Positions 1-6,985 of a DNA stretch of 13,588 nucleotides are shown piece by piece (within the stretch, counting starts at the first letter, position 1; each line of letters opens with the position of its first letter). This stretch comes from Candidatus Fonsibacter sp. (GTDB lineage Bacteria > Pseudomonadota > Alphaproteobacteria > Pelagibacterales > Pelagibacteraceae), in contig SHWR01000031.1 in NCBI GenBank assembly GCA_009693745.1, positions 1-13,588 on the forward strand. Direction: 5' to 3'. The position numbers were made by a program, and so were the translations under genes. The notes under the pieces are model-generated. The model was not told the DNA's origin. It saw nothing but the letters and a program-made list of their open reading frames with translations, and made no database searches.

Positions 1-2
1 CT

Positions 3-539
3 AATTATATTATTAACAATAATTATGCATCAACGCCTGTTGTGGGCATTGAGCCTTCTTGTCTATTAACTTTTACTGATGAGTTTAAGTCATTAAAAAA
101 TATTGAAAATAAGGAAAAAATTAAAAATAAATTTTATTTAATTGAAGAATTTATATTGGAGAAAATCAAAGATGGTAAAAAAGTATCAGCCAATAAATTC
201 TCTAACAATGTATTAGTGCATGGTCATTGCCATCAAAAATCTCAGGACAGATTAAAAGGATTATTAGAATTATTAACCACTTTAAATATCAAACATAAAC
301 CAATCGAAACAAGTTGCTGTGGTATGGCAGGATCTTTTGGTTATGATGCTAAAAATTATGATATTTCAAAAAAAATGGCCTACTTAACTTTAATACCGAC
401 AATTAAAAAAGAATTTAAAAATGATGATATAATAGTAGCGAATGGAACCAGCTGCAGAAATCAGATTTCTGATTTTTCAGATCAAAAACCTCAGCACGTG
501 TCTCAATTATTATTTAAAATATTTGAAACAGTTAATTAA
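3..539 (+). CDS. FAD-linked oxidase / Fe-S oxidoreductase, C-terminal part (5' truncated by window)
   Basis: The reading frame is open to the first base of the window, so this is the tail of a longer gene; the GTG at 42 is only an internal codon, since the family motif (TPVVGIEPSCLLTF) begins upstream of it. Visible are the hallmarks of the cysteine-rich (CCG) half of fused FAD-binding/Fe-S oxidoreductases: EPSC near the start, HGHCHQKS in the middle, SCCGMAGSFGYD, and a final NGTSCRNQI. These cysteines are thought to bind an iron-sulfur cluster or take part in electron transfer. Full-length relatives oxidise 2-hydroxyacids (D-lactate, glycolate or D-2-hydroxyglutarate type) with FAD in the N-terminal half and pass electrons to the respiratory chain at the membrane. 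The substrate cannot be told from this part. The gene is convergent with the hydrolase, 8 bases away. Family call is secure; a stand-alone GlcF/GlpC-like subunit is less likely but not excluded. Confidence 0.85.
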   Translation, partial: NYIINNNYASTPVVGIEPSCLLTFTDEFKSLKNIENKEKIKNKFYLIEEFILEKIKDGKKVSANKFSNNVLVHGHCHQKSQDRLKGLLELLTTLNIKHKPIETSCCGMAGSFGYDAKNYDISKKMAYLTLIPTIKKEFKNDDIIVANGTSCRNQISDFSDQKPQHVSQLLFKIFETVN

Positions 540-547
540 AATGCTCT

Positions 548-1735
548 CTACCAAACCACATCTTGGTTTACTGCATATAACTTACAGCCAGTATCATATT
601 TAGCTAAACATCGATCAATAACTTCTTGTGCGGCGTCGAGGCCGCCCCACCAATACCAATAAGATCCACTTGTGTGTAATAAAAAAGCTCTATTAGTAGG
701 ATCAGGAAACAATAAAAAATTCTTATACATATCTTCAAGTCTATCTCTTCTTTCTTGATTATTTACGGTAGATCCTAATGAAGGAACTTTTGAAATATCA
801 TCTAATCTAGCAAACCCTGTTGGTTTAGTTTTTATAGGCTCTGGTGGGACAATCTCTTTAAAAGGTACCCCAGTTATTTTTAAAAATTTATCAAAATGAG
901 GTTTCCAATTCGGAATATCTCCTATAGTCCCATGTCCATCATTACGCCACTCTGGCATATTTATAAATTCACCTGTCCCTCCAGCATTTTTAAAAGAAGC
1001 ATGCCAGTCCTTTGGATCGCTTCGGCCAAAAAATTGATCATTAGGGCTATAGAACCATATAGTAGGAACTTTATTTTTACTCCATTCTGCAAAAATTTTT
1101 TCTAGTCCTCTAGAATCGCAAGAAGTGCCAGCGCCAACTTTTCCTAGTTGGCTAGGTCTTCCATGCCCTCCCCCTGAAAAATTAACGACACCTTTTAAAC
1201 CTTTTATCTCATCGGCAATAGAAGCAATTTTAATAGCTCCTAATCCTCCATAAGATTGCCCAACTAAAATTCCTTGAGTAGTATCAACATAAGTAAGTTG
1301 CTTTAATGCAAATTCTAATACTTGTTTAGTTTGCTGAACTTGAGGCATTACTTGTCCTGGAAAATCTGAAATAGTTCTGCAACTACCACTATCTTCTGGA
1401 TCAAAATCAACACCAGACTCTCCATATCCGACTCTAGTTGGAATTATCACTACAAAACCTTGTTGAACCCAGTATTTTGATTGAGCTGAAGAACGTACGC
1501 GATTCATCTGCTTTCTCATTGTAGGATGAGATTGACGTCCGTGATTAAAAAATAAATACGGAGATTTCACTCTAGAATCTTCTCTCCAGACAGTGACTAC
1601 TATTTCTCTACTATCGCTTACTCCATTGGAGTTAGTAACAGTAACAGGAACTTTTTTTACTTCTTCAACAATTTTTGCAAAAGAAATTGAAATAAAATTA
1701 ATGCTTATAAAAATGATTAAAATAATCTTTTTCAT
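548..1735 (-). CDS. Secreted alpha/beta hydrolase with extra C-terminal module
   Basis: A 395-residue protein with a clear Sec signal peptide: MKK, a hydrophobic stretch at 4-18 and a likely cut after SFA (residue 20). The mature part looks like an alpha/beta hydrolase of the dienelactone-hydrolase/esterase type: an FFNHG oxyanion-type segment at 62-66, the nucleophile elbow GQSYGG with Ser161, a candidate acid Asp233 in SPNDQFFG, and His268 in DGHG. Four cysteines outside the signal peptide (119, 206, 376, 384) could form disulfides in the periplasm. Residues 310-395 lie beyond the hydrolase fold: an aromatic cluster YWYWWGG (359-365), then a segment ending in CKLYAVNQDVVW, a pattern I associate with short C-terminal repeats in other secreted alphaproteobacterial proteins. 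It is the last gene of the minus-strand cluster, 18 bases after dusA. The substrate is unknown: an ester, peptide or lipid is possible. The fold and active site are well supported. Confidence 0.8.
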   Translation of the reverse strand: MKKIILIIFISINFISISFAKIVEEVKKVPVTVTNSNGVSDSREIVVTVWREDSRVKSPYLFFNHGRQSHPTMRKQMNRVRSSAQSKYWVQQGFVVIIPTRVGYGESGVDFDPEDSGSCRTISDFPGQVMPQVQQTKQVLEFALKQLTYVDTTQGILVGQSYGGLGAIKIASIADEIKGLKGVVNFSGGGHGRPSQLGKVGAGTSCDSRGLEKIFAEWSKNKVPTIWFYSPNDQFFGRSDPKDWHASFKNAGGTGEFINMPEWRNDGHGTIGDIPNWKPHFDKFLKITGVPFKEIVPPEPIKTKPTGFARLDDISKVPSLGSTVNNQERRDRLEDMYKNFLLFPDPTNRAFLLHTSGSYWYWWGGLDAAQEVIDRCLAKYDTGCKLYAVNQDVVW

Positions 1736-1753
1736 TAAATATTAACTTTCAGC

Positions 1754-2749
1754 TTAATTCTTAAAATCTAAGTTCACACTATTATGCTTAACAATATCAA
1801 GCATATAATTCACCTTGCTAACGTCGGCGTCTCTTACTAGCATATTGTCACTTAAGTATCTTTTCCAAAAATTGGCTCCATTGATTCCATGAAATAATCC
1901 AACAGTATGTCTCATAACTTGATTAACTCTTGTTCCTTTTTTGACTTCTATTAAACAATATTCAACAATTTTTTTAACAATCTCTTCCCTTGTTGGAATG
2001 TCATTATTATTAAATATCTCTCTTTCAATATCCGCTAAAAAATAAGGGGACTGATAAATAGATCTTCCAATCATTACTCCATCTACATTATTTAAATGTT
2101 CTTTGATTTGTTCTGTGGTCGTAATTCCACCATTAATAATAATTTCTAAATTAGGATTGCTGTCCTTTATTTGTTTTACAATTCCATAATTCAATTTTGG
2201 TATTCTTAAATTATCTCTTGGGCTTAAACCTTTTAAAATGGCTTTTCTTGCATGCAAAATAATCGTTTTAACACCTGCGCTTGCTATTTTTTTTATAAAT
2301 TTATCTAAATATTCAAAATCCTCTACATCATCAAAGCCTATTCTTGTTTTAACAGTCACCGGGAGCTTTGTTGAGTTAACCATTCCTGAAAGACATTCCG
2401 CAACTAAATCGGGTTCTTTAATTAAACAAGCTCCAAACTTATTCTTTTGAACTTTTTTACTAGGGCATCCTAAATTTAAATTAATTTCATCATAATTATG
2501 ATCTTCCGCAATCTTTGATGCTTCTGATAATTCCTTCACTGAGGAACCACCCAGCTGAAGAGCAACTGGTTTTTCAAACTCACTAAATTCTAAAACATTT
2601 TTTTGATTACCTCTCAAAATAGCGCCAGTAGATATCATTTCGCTATAAAGCATGACATTTTTACTTATTAATCTTAAAAAGTATCTGTCATGTCGGTCAG
2701 TGCAATCCATCATAGGCGCTACGCAAACTTTTCTATTAATTTTAAGCAT
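1754..2749 (-). CDS. dusA: tRNA-dihydrouridine synthase A
   Basis: An FMN enzyme that uses NADPH to reduce uridines in the D-loop of tRNA (positions 20/20a for DusA), in the cytoplasm. The 331-residue length is normal for DusA. Visible motifs are the N-terminal VAPMMDCTDRHDRYFLR (10-26), YSEMISTGA (35-43), LQLGG (64-68), NLNLGCPS with the catalytic Cys95, VTVKTRIG with the conserved Lys (131-138), HARKA..KGLSP (166-177) and the phosphate-binding NGGI and GVMIGR segments. TDRH after APMMD points to DusA, not DusB or DusC. Its ATG at 2749 overlaps the end of the decarboxylase frame by 8 bases, so it is probably translated by coupling and co-transcribed with the transporter genes upstream. That is an odd setting for a tRNA modification enzyme and likely reflects genome packing, not shared function. 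If the upstream stop or frameshift is real, polarity could lower its expression. Confidence 0.95.
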   Translation of the reverse strand: MLKINRKVCVAPMMDCTDRHDRYFLRLISKNVMLYSEMISTGAILRGNQKNVLEFSEFEKPVALQLGGSSVKELSEASKIAEDHNYDEINLNLGCPSKKVQKNKFGACLIKEPDLVAECLSGMVNSTKLPVTVKTRIGFDDVEDFEYLDKFIKKIASAGVKTIILHARKAILKGLSPRDNLRIPKLNYGIVKQIKDSNPNLEIIINGGITTTEQIKEHLNNVDGVMIGRSIYQSPYFLADIEREIFNNNDIPTREEIVKKIVEYCLIEVKKGTRVNQVMRHTVGLFHGINGANFWKRYLSDNMLVRDADVSKVNYMLDIVKHNSVNLDFKN

Positions 2750-3530
2750 AAGTTTTTAGATTTTCAGTGAGTGAAATTTTACTTTTTTTAACAAAATCTT
2801 CATGATTTTGAAATATTTTTTCAAGTTCATAATAGTAATTAACCATTATGCCAAAGGACTCTTTATACCCGTTTAGTGAAAGATTAGCATTTATAAGGAT
2901 ATCGTGAAATGTTGCCCCATTATTAAAGTGAAAATAAGCTACAGAATTTATAGGTTTCTTGTCCTTCTTTTCTTCAACTAAATAATGATAAGCTAATTTT
3001 TTTAAAGCTTCTTTATTATCCTCAATTTTGTGCTGATTAAAATTAATATCTTCCTGATCTTTTAAAAAAAGTAATCTTCTGATATCAAAATTCTTTAATA
3101 TTTTTTTTATTTTATCGTCGGACTGATGAATAAACCATTTAGCAAAACCAGGTATAGGAGAAAGTGTGAAAAAATTTTTTATTTTTGGAAACTCTTGTTG
3201 AATTTGAAAAACAACTCTTTTAATTAAAAAATTTCCTAGAGTAATTCCTTGTAAACCTTTATTTGCATTGCTTATTGAATAAAAAGTTGCAGTATCATAC
3301 TCAGACAAATTAGAAATTCCTCCTTCAGTAATTTCCTGAATAGAATTTGCTACACCTTTGGTCAAGGCAACCTGAACAAATATTAGGGGTTCTTTGTCTA
3401 CTATAGGATGAAAGTAAGCAAAAAATAATCTGTCATTTTCTAATCTTCTGTAAAGAGATTCAATACTCTTAATCTCATGAACTCTTTCATATTTTATTAT
3501 TTTTTGAAGAATATCGGAATCCGTATCTTT

Positions 3531-3533
3531 TTA
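3531..3533 (-). other. In-frame TAA inside the decarboxylase
   Basis: On the minus strand the frame reads ...GFLKLVRI, TAA, KDTDSDILQKIIKYE... with no change of frame before or after. In relatives this position, just after the R-I/V pair, holds a variable residue (for example D, S or T), so one base change from a sense codon such as TCA, GAA, CAA or AAA explains it. It falls at the junction between the N-terminal helical domain and the C-terminal catalytic domain. There is no in-frame ATG, GTG or TTG until TTG at 3365, well inside the catalytic domain, and no convincing ribosome-binding site nearby, so a clean split into two proteins is not supported. Confidence 0.85.
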
Positions 3534-3966
3534 AATTCTAACTAACTTTAAAAAACCAGGATTAAACCATGATCGAAATAAATGTTTAAAATCATTATTT
3601 AAAGTTTGTAATTTTTCATCTTTATCTAAAAAATAAAGTAAATCTTCTCTCATCTTAACAAGATACTGGGTTCCATTTGGTGCTAAATTTAATCTTCTAA
3701 TTAATTCTTGTCTTTTTCCTTCAACAGCTAAATTCAAATTTGATAAATTTATTTCATTATTATTATCAATAAAGTCTCTGCAGGCTCTATTAATTTTTGA
3801 ATAATCTGGTCCGTATCTTTTGTTAATAATTAAAAAAAGCTTTTCTTTCTCCTCCAAGCTTAATTTTTCATAAATTATAAATATTTCTCTTGCGATAGTG
3901 ATTCCTGAAACAACTCCATCTTCGGAAATAAGCTCATCGCACAAATTGACTGCATGATCGACTATA

Positions 3967-3976
3967 TTTTTTTTTT
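3967..3976 (-). other. A10 homopolymer frameshift site in the decarboxylase 5' end
   Basis: Ten As in a row on the coding strand separate the frame that starts at ATG 4047 (IADKGKKLVADLFV...) from the frame that carries the rest of the protein (...NIVDHAVNLCDEL). Removing one A makes the two continuous. In the downstream frame an in-frame TAA at 3975-3977 blocks any more upstream start. Such runs are prone to replication slippage, to transcriptional slippage by RNA polymerase in AT-rich bacteria, and to sequencing or assembly error. Confidence 0.75.
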
Positions 3977-4054
3977 ACAAATAAATCTGCGACTAGCTTT
4001 TTTCCTTTATCAGCAATAAAAATTAAAAAATTTTTTAAACCCAACATAAGGGTT

Positions 4055-5365
4055 TTATTTCATGACTGCATTAGGAAGCCAAGTTGCAATTTCTGGAAAA
4101 ATACAAAGAATAATTATTTGTAAAATCATCAAAATGACAAAGGGAAAAGATCCTTTTAATATTTTACCAATAGAAATATCTGGTGCAATTCCTTGTATGA
4201 CAAATAAATTTAGACCAACTGGAGGAGTTATTAACCCTATTTCCATATTAATTGTCATAATTACACCAAACCATATGGGGTCAAATCCAGCGGCTGTAAT
4301 AATTGGGTATAATATTGGAGCTGTCATCAGAATGATTGCTACAGGTGGCAAGAAGCAACCAGCAATTAATAAAAATATATTAATGTAAAGCATCAATAGC
4401 CATTTATTTGAAGCTATTGCCACCATTTCATTAGCTAAAGATTGTGTCACATAAAGATTTGATAAAATAAAACTAAACAAGAAAGATGCTGCAATGATCA
4501 TCATTAACATCACGCTTTCCTGCATGGACTCAGTTAAAATCGCCCAGATGTGTTTAAAATTGTACATCTTATAAACAGCAGCAACTAAGATAACGCTAAT
4601 TAAAGCTCCAACTGCTGATGCTTCATTCGGAGTTGCAATGCCTCCATACAAAACATATAGCACTCCAACTACAAGTAGAAAAAATGGAATAATTTTTGGA
4701 AGTATTTCAAATCTTTCTTTCCAAGTATATTCTCTTATTTCAACTTTTTCAGATCCTTCACGATTTATTCTTGCATAAAAATAAGCCCAGGCCATAAATA
4801 AAGTCGTAAGCATAATTCCAGGAAATATTCCTGCAATAAATAATTTTCCAATAGATGTGCCTGTTGAAATTCCATAAATAATCATCGTGATGCTTGGAGG
4901 AATTAAAATTCCTAAAGTTCCGCCTGCACAAATTGTTCCTGCTGCAAGTTCTGCTGAATAACCTCTTTTTCTCATTTCAGGGATACCCATTTTTCCAATT
5001 GCTGCGCATGTTGCGGGAGATGAGCCACAGAGAGCTGCAAAAATTGCACATGCTCCTAAATTTGATAACACTAATCCACCTGGAACTTTATTTAACCAGT
5101 GATCAAGTGCAGAATATAAATCTTTTCCTGCTGGTGAAGCAGCAACTGCTATTCCCATAAGCAAGAACATAGGAATTGTTACAATTCCAAAATCTTGCAA
5201 TCCATTGAAAAATTGTTCTGCAACGAGTGGAATTCTTCCAACTCCTTCTATTGCTAAGAAAAAAACTGTTGAAACAAGCGCTAAACCAAAAGCTATAGGT
5301 ATTCCAGTTGCAAGCACCGCAAATGTTGCAAGTATTATCCAAAGTGAAAGTATTAATGGTGACAT
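4055..5365 (-). CDS. dctM: TRAP transporter large permease subunit
   Basis: This is the 12-or-so-helix membrane subunit that carries the substrate in symport with sodium ions, taking it from the DctP binding protein. The 436-residue length is normal. The protein is hydrophobic throughout, with the family motifs LCGSSPATCAAIGKMGIPEM (112-131), the GTLGILIPPS stretch (149-158), GKLFIAGIFPGI (173-184), ATPNEASAVGA in the second half, and the matching late segment ITPPVGLNLFV. The ATG at 5365 lies 1 base past the dctQ stop, and an AAGGAA Shine-Dalgarno-like stretch inside the end of dctQ sits just upstream, so the two are translationally linked. The decarboxylase frame starts 7 bases downstream. 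It is a TRAP DctM (not TTT-family) permease. Substrate class is organic acid, by family; the identity is not readable from the permease. Confidence 0.95.
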   Translation of the reverse strand: MSPLILSLWIILATFAVLATGIPIAFGLALVSTVFFLAIEGVGRIPLVAEQFFNGLQDFGIVTIPMFLLMGIAVAASPAGKDLYSALDHWLNKVPGGLVLSNLGACAIFAALCGSSPATCAAIGKMGIPEMRKRGYSAELAAGTICAGGTLGILIPPSITMIIYGISTGTSIGKLFIAGIFPGIMLTTLFMAWAYFYARINREGSEKVEIREYTWKERFEILPKIIPFFLLVVGVLYVLYGGIATPNEASAVGALISVILVAAVYKMYNFKHIWAILTESMQESVMLMMIIAASFLFSFILSNLYVTQSLANEMVAIASNKWLLMLYINIFLLIAGCFLPPVAIILMTAPILYPIITAAGFDPIWFGVIMTINMEIGLITPPVGLNLFVIQGIAPDISIGKILKGSFPFVILMILQIIILCIFPEIATWLPNAVMK

Positions 5366-5366
5366 T

Positions 5367-5867
5367 TTAATTTCCTTTTGGATTATCGTAATTATAAAGT
5401 ATTCCGAGAATATCTGCTAAATATTGAAGCACTAATATTCCCATTCCAATAGGTAAAAAAATATAAACTTTCCATAATGGAAAACTCCAAATTGTTGGCG
5501 TTTTTACATTTTTAACCCATGCATGACTTGTTAATTGAACACTTGAATAAAAAAGAACTACTAAAAATGATAATGCTAAAATTGCAGCTACGATTGCTAA
5601 AATATTCTTTCCTTTTTGATTTAAATAATAAGGAATAAGATCAACATTTACATGACCTTTTTTTAACAAAACATAGGGAGCGCCAATAAAGGTTGCTGCT
5701 GCTAGTGAGAAAATTACATATTCCGTTTGCCAAACAGTAGACATTTTAAGAGCATATCTAACTATGACCATTTGAGTTGTAACTAAAACTGCCGATGCAA
5801 TTAATGTTGTGGAGATGACACCACAAATTTTTGAAAGAGAATGAATAAACTTTATAAAAACAAACAT
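5367..5867 (-). CDS. dctQ: TRAP transporter small permease subunit
   Basis: The small membrane subunit that holds DctM and is needed for uptake. The protein has 166 residues and four predicted membrane segments (about 15-37, 48-68, 88-112, 131-156). Family features are the WQTEYVIFSLAAATFIGAPYVLLKKGHVNVDLI block (about 46-78) and the later PLWKVYIFLPIGMGILVLQ (130-148). No ribosome-binding site is evident before the ATG at 5867; the upstream leader carries an 11-bp hairpin that separates it from dctP. It is followed directly by dctM. DctQ proteins vary greatly in sequence, so the call rests on these motifs, on size and on its place between dctP and dctM. Confidence 0.93.
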   Translation of the reverse strand: MFVFIKFIHSLSKICGVISTTLIASAVLVTTQMVIVRYALKMSTVWQTEYVIFSLAAATFIGAPYVLLKKGHVNVDLIPYYLNQKGKNILAIVAAILALSFLVVLFYSSVQLTSHAWVKNVKTPTIWSFPLWKVYIFLPIGMGILVLQYLADILGILYNYDNPKGN

Positions 5868-5877
5868 TTAATAAATA

Positions 5878-5901
5878 CCGGCGAATTTTTAAATTCGCCG
5901 G
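5878..5901 (-). promoter_or_regulatory. Intercistronic hairpin between dctP and dctQ
   Basis: CCGGCGAATTT (5878-5888) and AAATTCGCCGG (5891-5901) are perfect reverse complements separated by two bases, giving an 11-bp stem with six G-C pairs at its base in very AT-rich DNA. It lies 13 bases after the dctP stop. On the transcript it is followed by TATTTATTAA, which is not a strong U-tract. A partial terminator, or an RNA-stabilising structure that lets the binding protein be made in excess over the membrane subunits, is the likely role. This is a known arrangement for binding-protein-dependent transporters, but inferred here. Confidence 0.75.
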
Positions 5902-5914
5902 TTAGATTAGATTT

Positions 5915-6913
5915 TTATTTTACTGCTAAAGCTTTAGCGATTAATTTATCACCGTCTTTAACTTTTTCAGCAAACTGCTTATAGGAAGTTTGTTTAGCAA
6001 TAGCTATCCAGGCCTTATAATCAGCTTCTGTTAGTTGGACTACTTGAACGCCTTTTTCTTTAAATACTTTTTCCATATTAGTATCTAAATTAGCAGCTTC
6101 TTTAGTCATATAAGCTTCAGCTTTTTTTCCAGCTGCAAGAATTGCTTCTTTTTGCTTATCATTTAATTTATCAAATGACTTTTTAGACATAATAACTGGT
6201 TGATACATAAACCATAAAGCAAATTTTCCTGGAGGAGTAATACATTTAACTTGTTCAAAAAGTTTAAATGATACAAAACTTTCAGAACTTGTATTAACTC
6301 CAGTTAAAACTCCACTTTGTAATCCTTGATAAACCTCAGAACTTGCCATTGAAGAAATTGAAGCACCTGCTCCAACTAACATTGCTTCAAACATTTTTCC
6401 AGCTGCTCTTGTTACTTGTCCTTTTATTGAATCAGGAGTTGTGATGCAGTTTTTTTTCGATGCAAAAGCACCTGCAAGCCAAGCATCAGCTAAAACAATT
6501 GCTCCATCATCATTCATAATTTTTTTGATATCCTTCATGAATGGAGAAACATTTAATCTTGCTGCATGAGAGTGATTCTTAACTAAACCTGGCATTAATG
6601 TTGCGCTGTATGCTGGTTGAAAACCTGCAGCATAATCTAAAGGTAACGCGGCTATATCTAACTGACCTTCTATTAATGGTTTGTATTGTTCCATCGCCTT
6701 ATAAAGTGATTGGCCTGGAAAAACTTGAATTTTGATTCCAACATTTGCTTTTTCAACTTCTTTTGCAAGAATTTGAACCATTTCATCTCTAGCATCACCT
6801 TTTCCACCCGGAAATTGGTGTGAAGCTTTTAATGTTATTTGAGCGAAGGAATTATTTGTTGTTAGTAAAAATAAAATACTAAATAGTACTGTTAAGTATT
6901 GTTTAATTTTCAT
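5915..6913 (-). CDS. dctP: TRAP transporter periplasmic substrate-binding protein
   Basis: Captures the substrate in the periplasm and hands it to DctQM. The 332-residue protein has a signal peptide (MKIKQ, hydrophobic 7-19, likely cut after NNSFA at residue 24). The mature part follows the DctP plan: LKASHQFPGGKG, PGQSLYKAMEQYKPLIEGQLDIA (66-88), and the segment around Arg169 (GQVTRAAGKMFEAML), the position of the conserved arginine that usually pairs with a substrate carboxylate. Then come SSEVYQGLQSGVLTGVNTS (191-209) and MSKKSFDKLNDKQKEAI (242-258). Cys156 and Cys224 could form a disulfide. The conserved Arg supports a carboxylic acid ligand; malonate or another short dicarboxylate is suggested only by the neighbouring decarboxylase and CoA-transferase. 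The start is clear: AGGGGAG at 6917-6923 lies three bases before ATG 6913. First gene of the minus-strand operon, with its own promoter upstream. Confidence 0.95.
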   Translation of the reverse strand: MKIKQYLTVLFSILFLLTTNNSFAQITLKASHQFPGGKGDARDEMVQILAKEVEKANVGIKIQVFPGQSLYKAMEQYKPLIEGQLDIAALPLDYAAGFQPAYSATLMPGLVKNHSHAARLNVSPFMKDIKKIMNDDGAIVLADAWLAGAFASKKNCITTPDSIKGQVTRAAGKMFEAMLVGAGASISSMASSEVYQGLQSGVLTGVNTSSESFVSFKLFEQVKCITPPGKFALWFMYQPVIMSKKSFDKLNDKQKEAILAAGKKAEAYMTKEAANLDTNMEKVFKEKGVQVVQLTEADYKAWIAIAKQTSYKQFAEKVKDGDKLIAKALAVK

Positions 6914-6934
6914 GATCTCCCCTAAATTTATTTA

Positions 6935-6970
6935 AGGAATTATTCTGATTTGAATGTTGCACTTTGTCAA
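6935..6970 (-). promoter_or_regulatory. Predicted promoter of the dctPQM operon
   Basis: Reading the minus strand, a perfect -35 box TTGACA (6970-6965) is followed after 17 bases by CAGAAT (6947-6942), which matches the -10 consensus at four of six positions. Transcription would start near 6935, giving a leader of about 22 bases that holds the strong Shine-Dalgarno AGGGGAG of dctP. The boxes interleave with those of the divergent CoA-transferase promoter. Predicted by eye only. Confidence 0.5.
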
Positions 6971-6985
6971 TGTAATATTCTATGG
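6950..6985 (+). promoter_or_regulatory. Predicted promoter of the CoA-transferase gene, possibly giving a leaderless mRNA
   Basis: TTGAAT (6950-6955), a 17-base spacer and TAATAT (6973-6978) form a -35/-10 pair, each matching consensus at four of six bases. Initiation about 7 bases on falls at 6985-6986, right at the ATG at 6986, which has no Shine-Dalgarno sequence. This would make the message leaderless. The boxes overlap the dctP promoter on the other strand, so polymerases could not hold both at once. AT-rich DNA throws up such matches by chance, hence moderate confidence. Confidence 0.4.

Larger units (their letters stand above)
2742..4047 (-). pseudogene. mcd: Malonyl-CoA decarboxylase, interrupted by a frameshift and an in-frame TAA
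   Basis: The family converts malonyl-CoA to acetyl-CoA and CO2 in the cytoplasm. The ATG at 4047, 7 bases past the dctM stop, gives MLGLKNFLIFIADKGKKLVADLFVKKK; dropping one A from the 10-A run at 3967-3976 joins it to the helical domain (CDELISEDGVVSGITIAREI, RRLNLAPNGTQYLVKMR, SWFNPGFL). Codon 172 is TAA (3531-3533). The same frame then continues through the whole GNAT-like catalytic domain: KIIKYERVHEI, FAYFHP..DKEPLIFVQVAL, TATFYSISNANKGLQGITLGNFLIKRVV, TLSPIPGF, and VAYFHFNNGA with the conserved His at 2928-2930. Repaired, it is 434 residues, normal for bacteria. With both lesions only short products are predicted: a 38-residue peptide from the ATG, or helical-domain and catalytic fragments from TTG codons at 3944 and 3365 that are not at domain starts. 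Conserved residues are intact, so the damage is recent, corrected in expression, or a sequence error. Family certain; pseudogene status likely. Confidence 0.8.

Noticed and set aside
2742..3365. The 207-residue catalytic-domain frame from TTG 3365 as an independent gene
   Set aside because: The TTG is inside the conserved VALTKGV block, and the same frame holds 55 more conserved codons upstream back to the TAA, so this is not a natural start.
3531..3533. The TAA as a recoded or reassigned codon
   Set aside because: Other genes in the window use TAA as a normal stop at the expected family length, and no known bacterial recoding system inserts an amino acid at UAA in such a context.
3531..3944. 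The helical-domain frame from TTG 3944 as a separate hypothetical protein
   Set aside because: It is the N-terminal part of the malonyl-CoA decarboxylase; the conserved sequence continues beyond both ends of the frame.
4894..5160. Long open frames opposite dctM, and similar ones opposite the hydrolase, dusA and rpoZ
   Set aside because: They have low-complexity Leu/Phe-rich or otherwise uncharacteristic translations, no family motifs and no ribosome-binding sites, and lie antisense to well-supported genes.
5878..5901. Hairpin as a full intrinsic terminator ending a dctP-only transcript
   Set aside because: The transcript after the stem lacks a strong U-tract, and dctQ, which needs transcription through it, has no clear promoter of its own; partial termination or stabilisation fits better.
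6950..6985. TTG at 6950 as the start of the CoA-transferase
   Set aside because: The extra 12 residues do not look like the family N-terminus, and the TTG coincides with a probable -35 box; ATG 6986 fits the usual family start.
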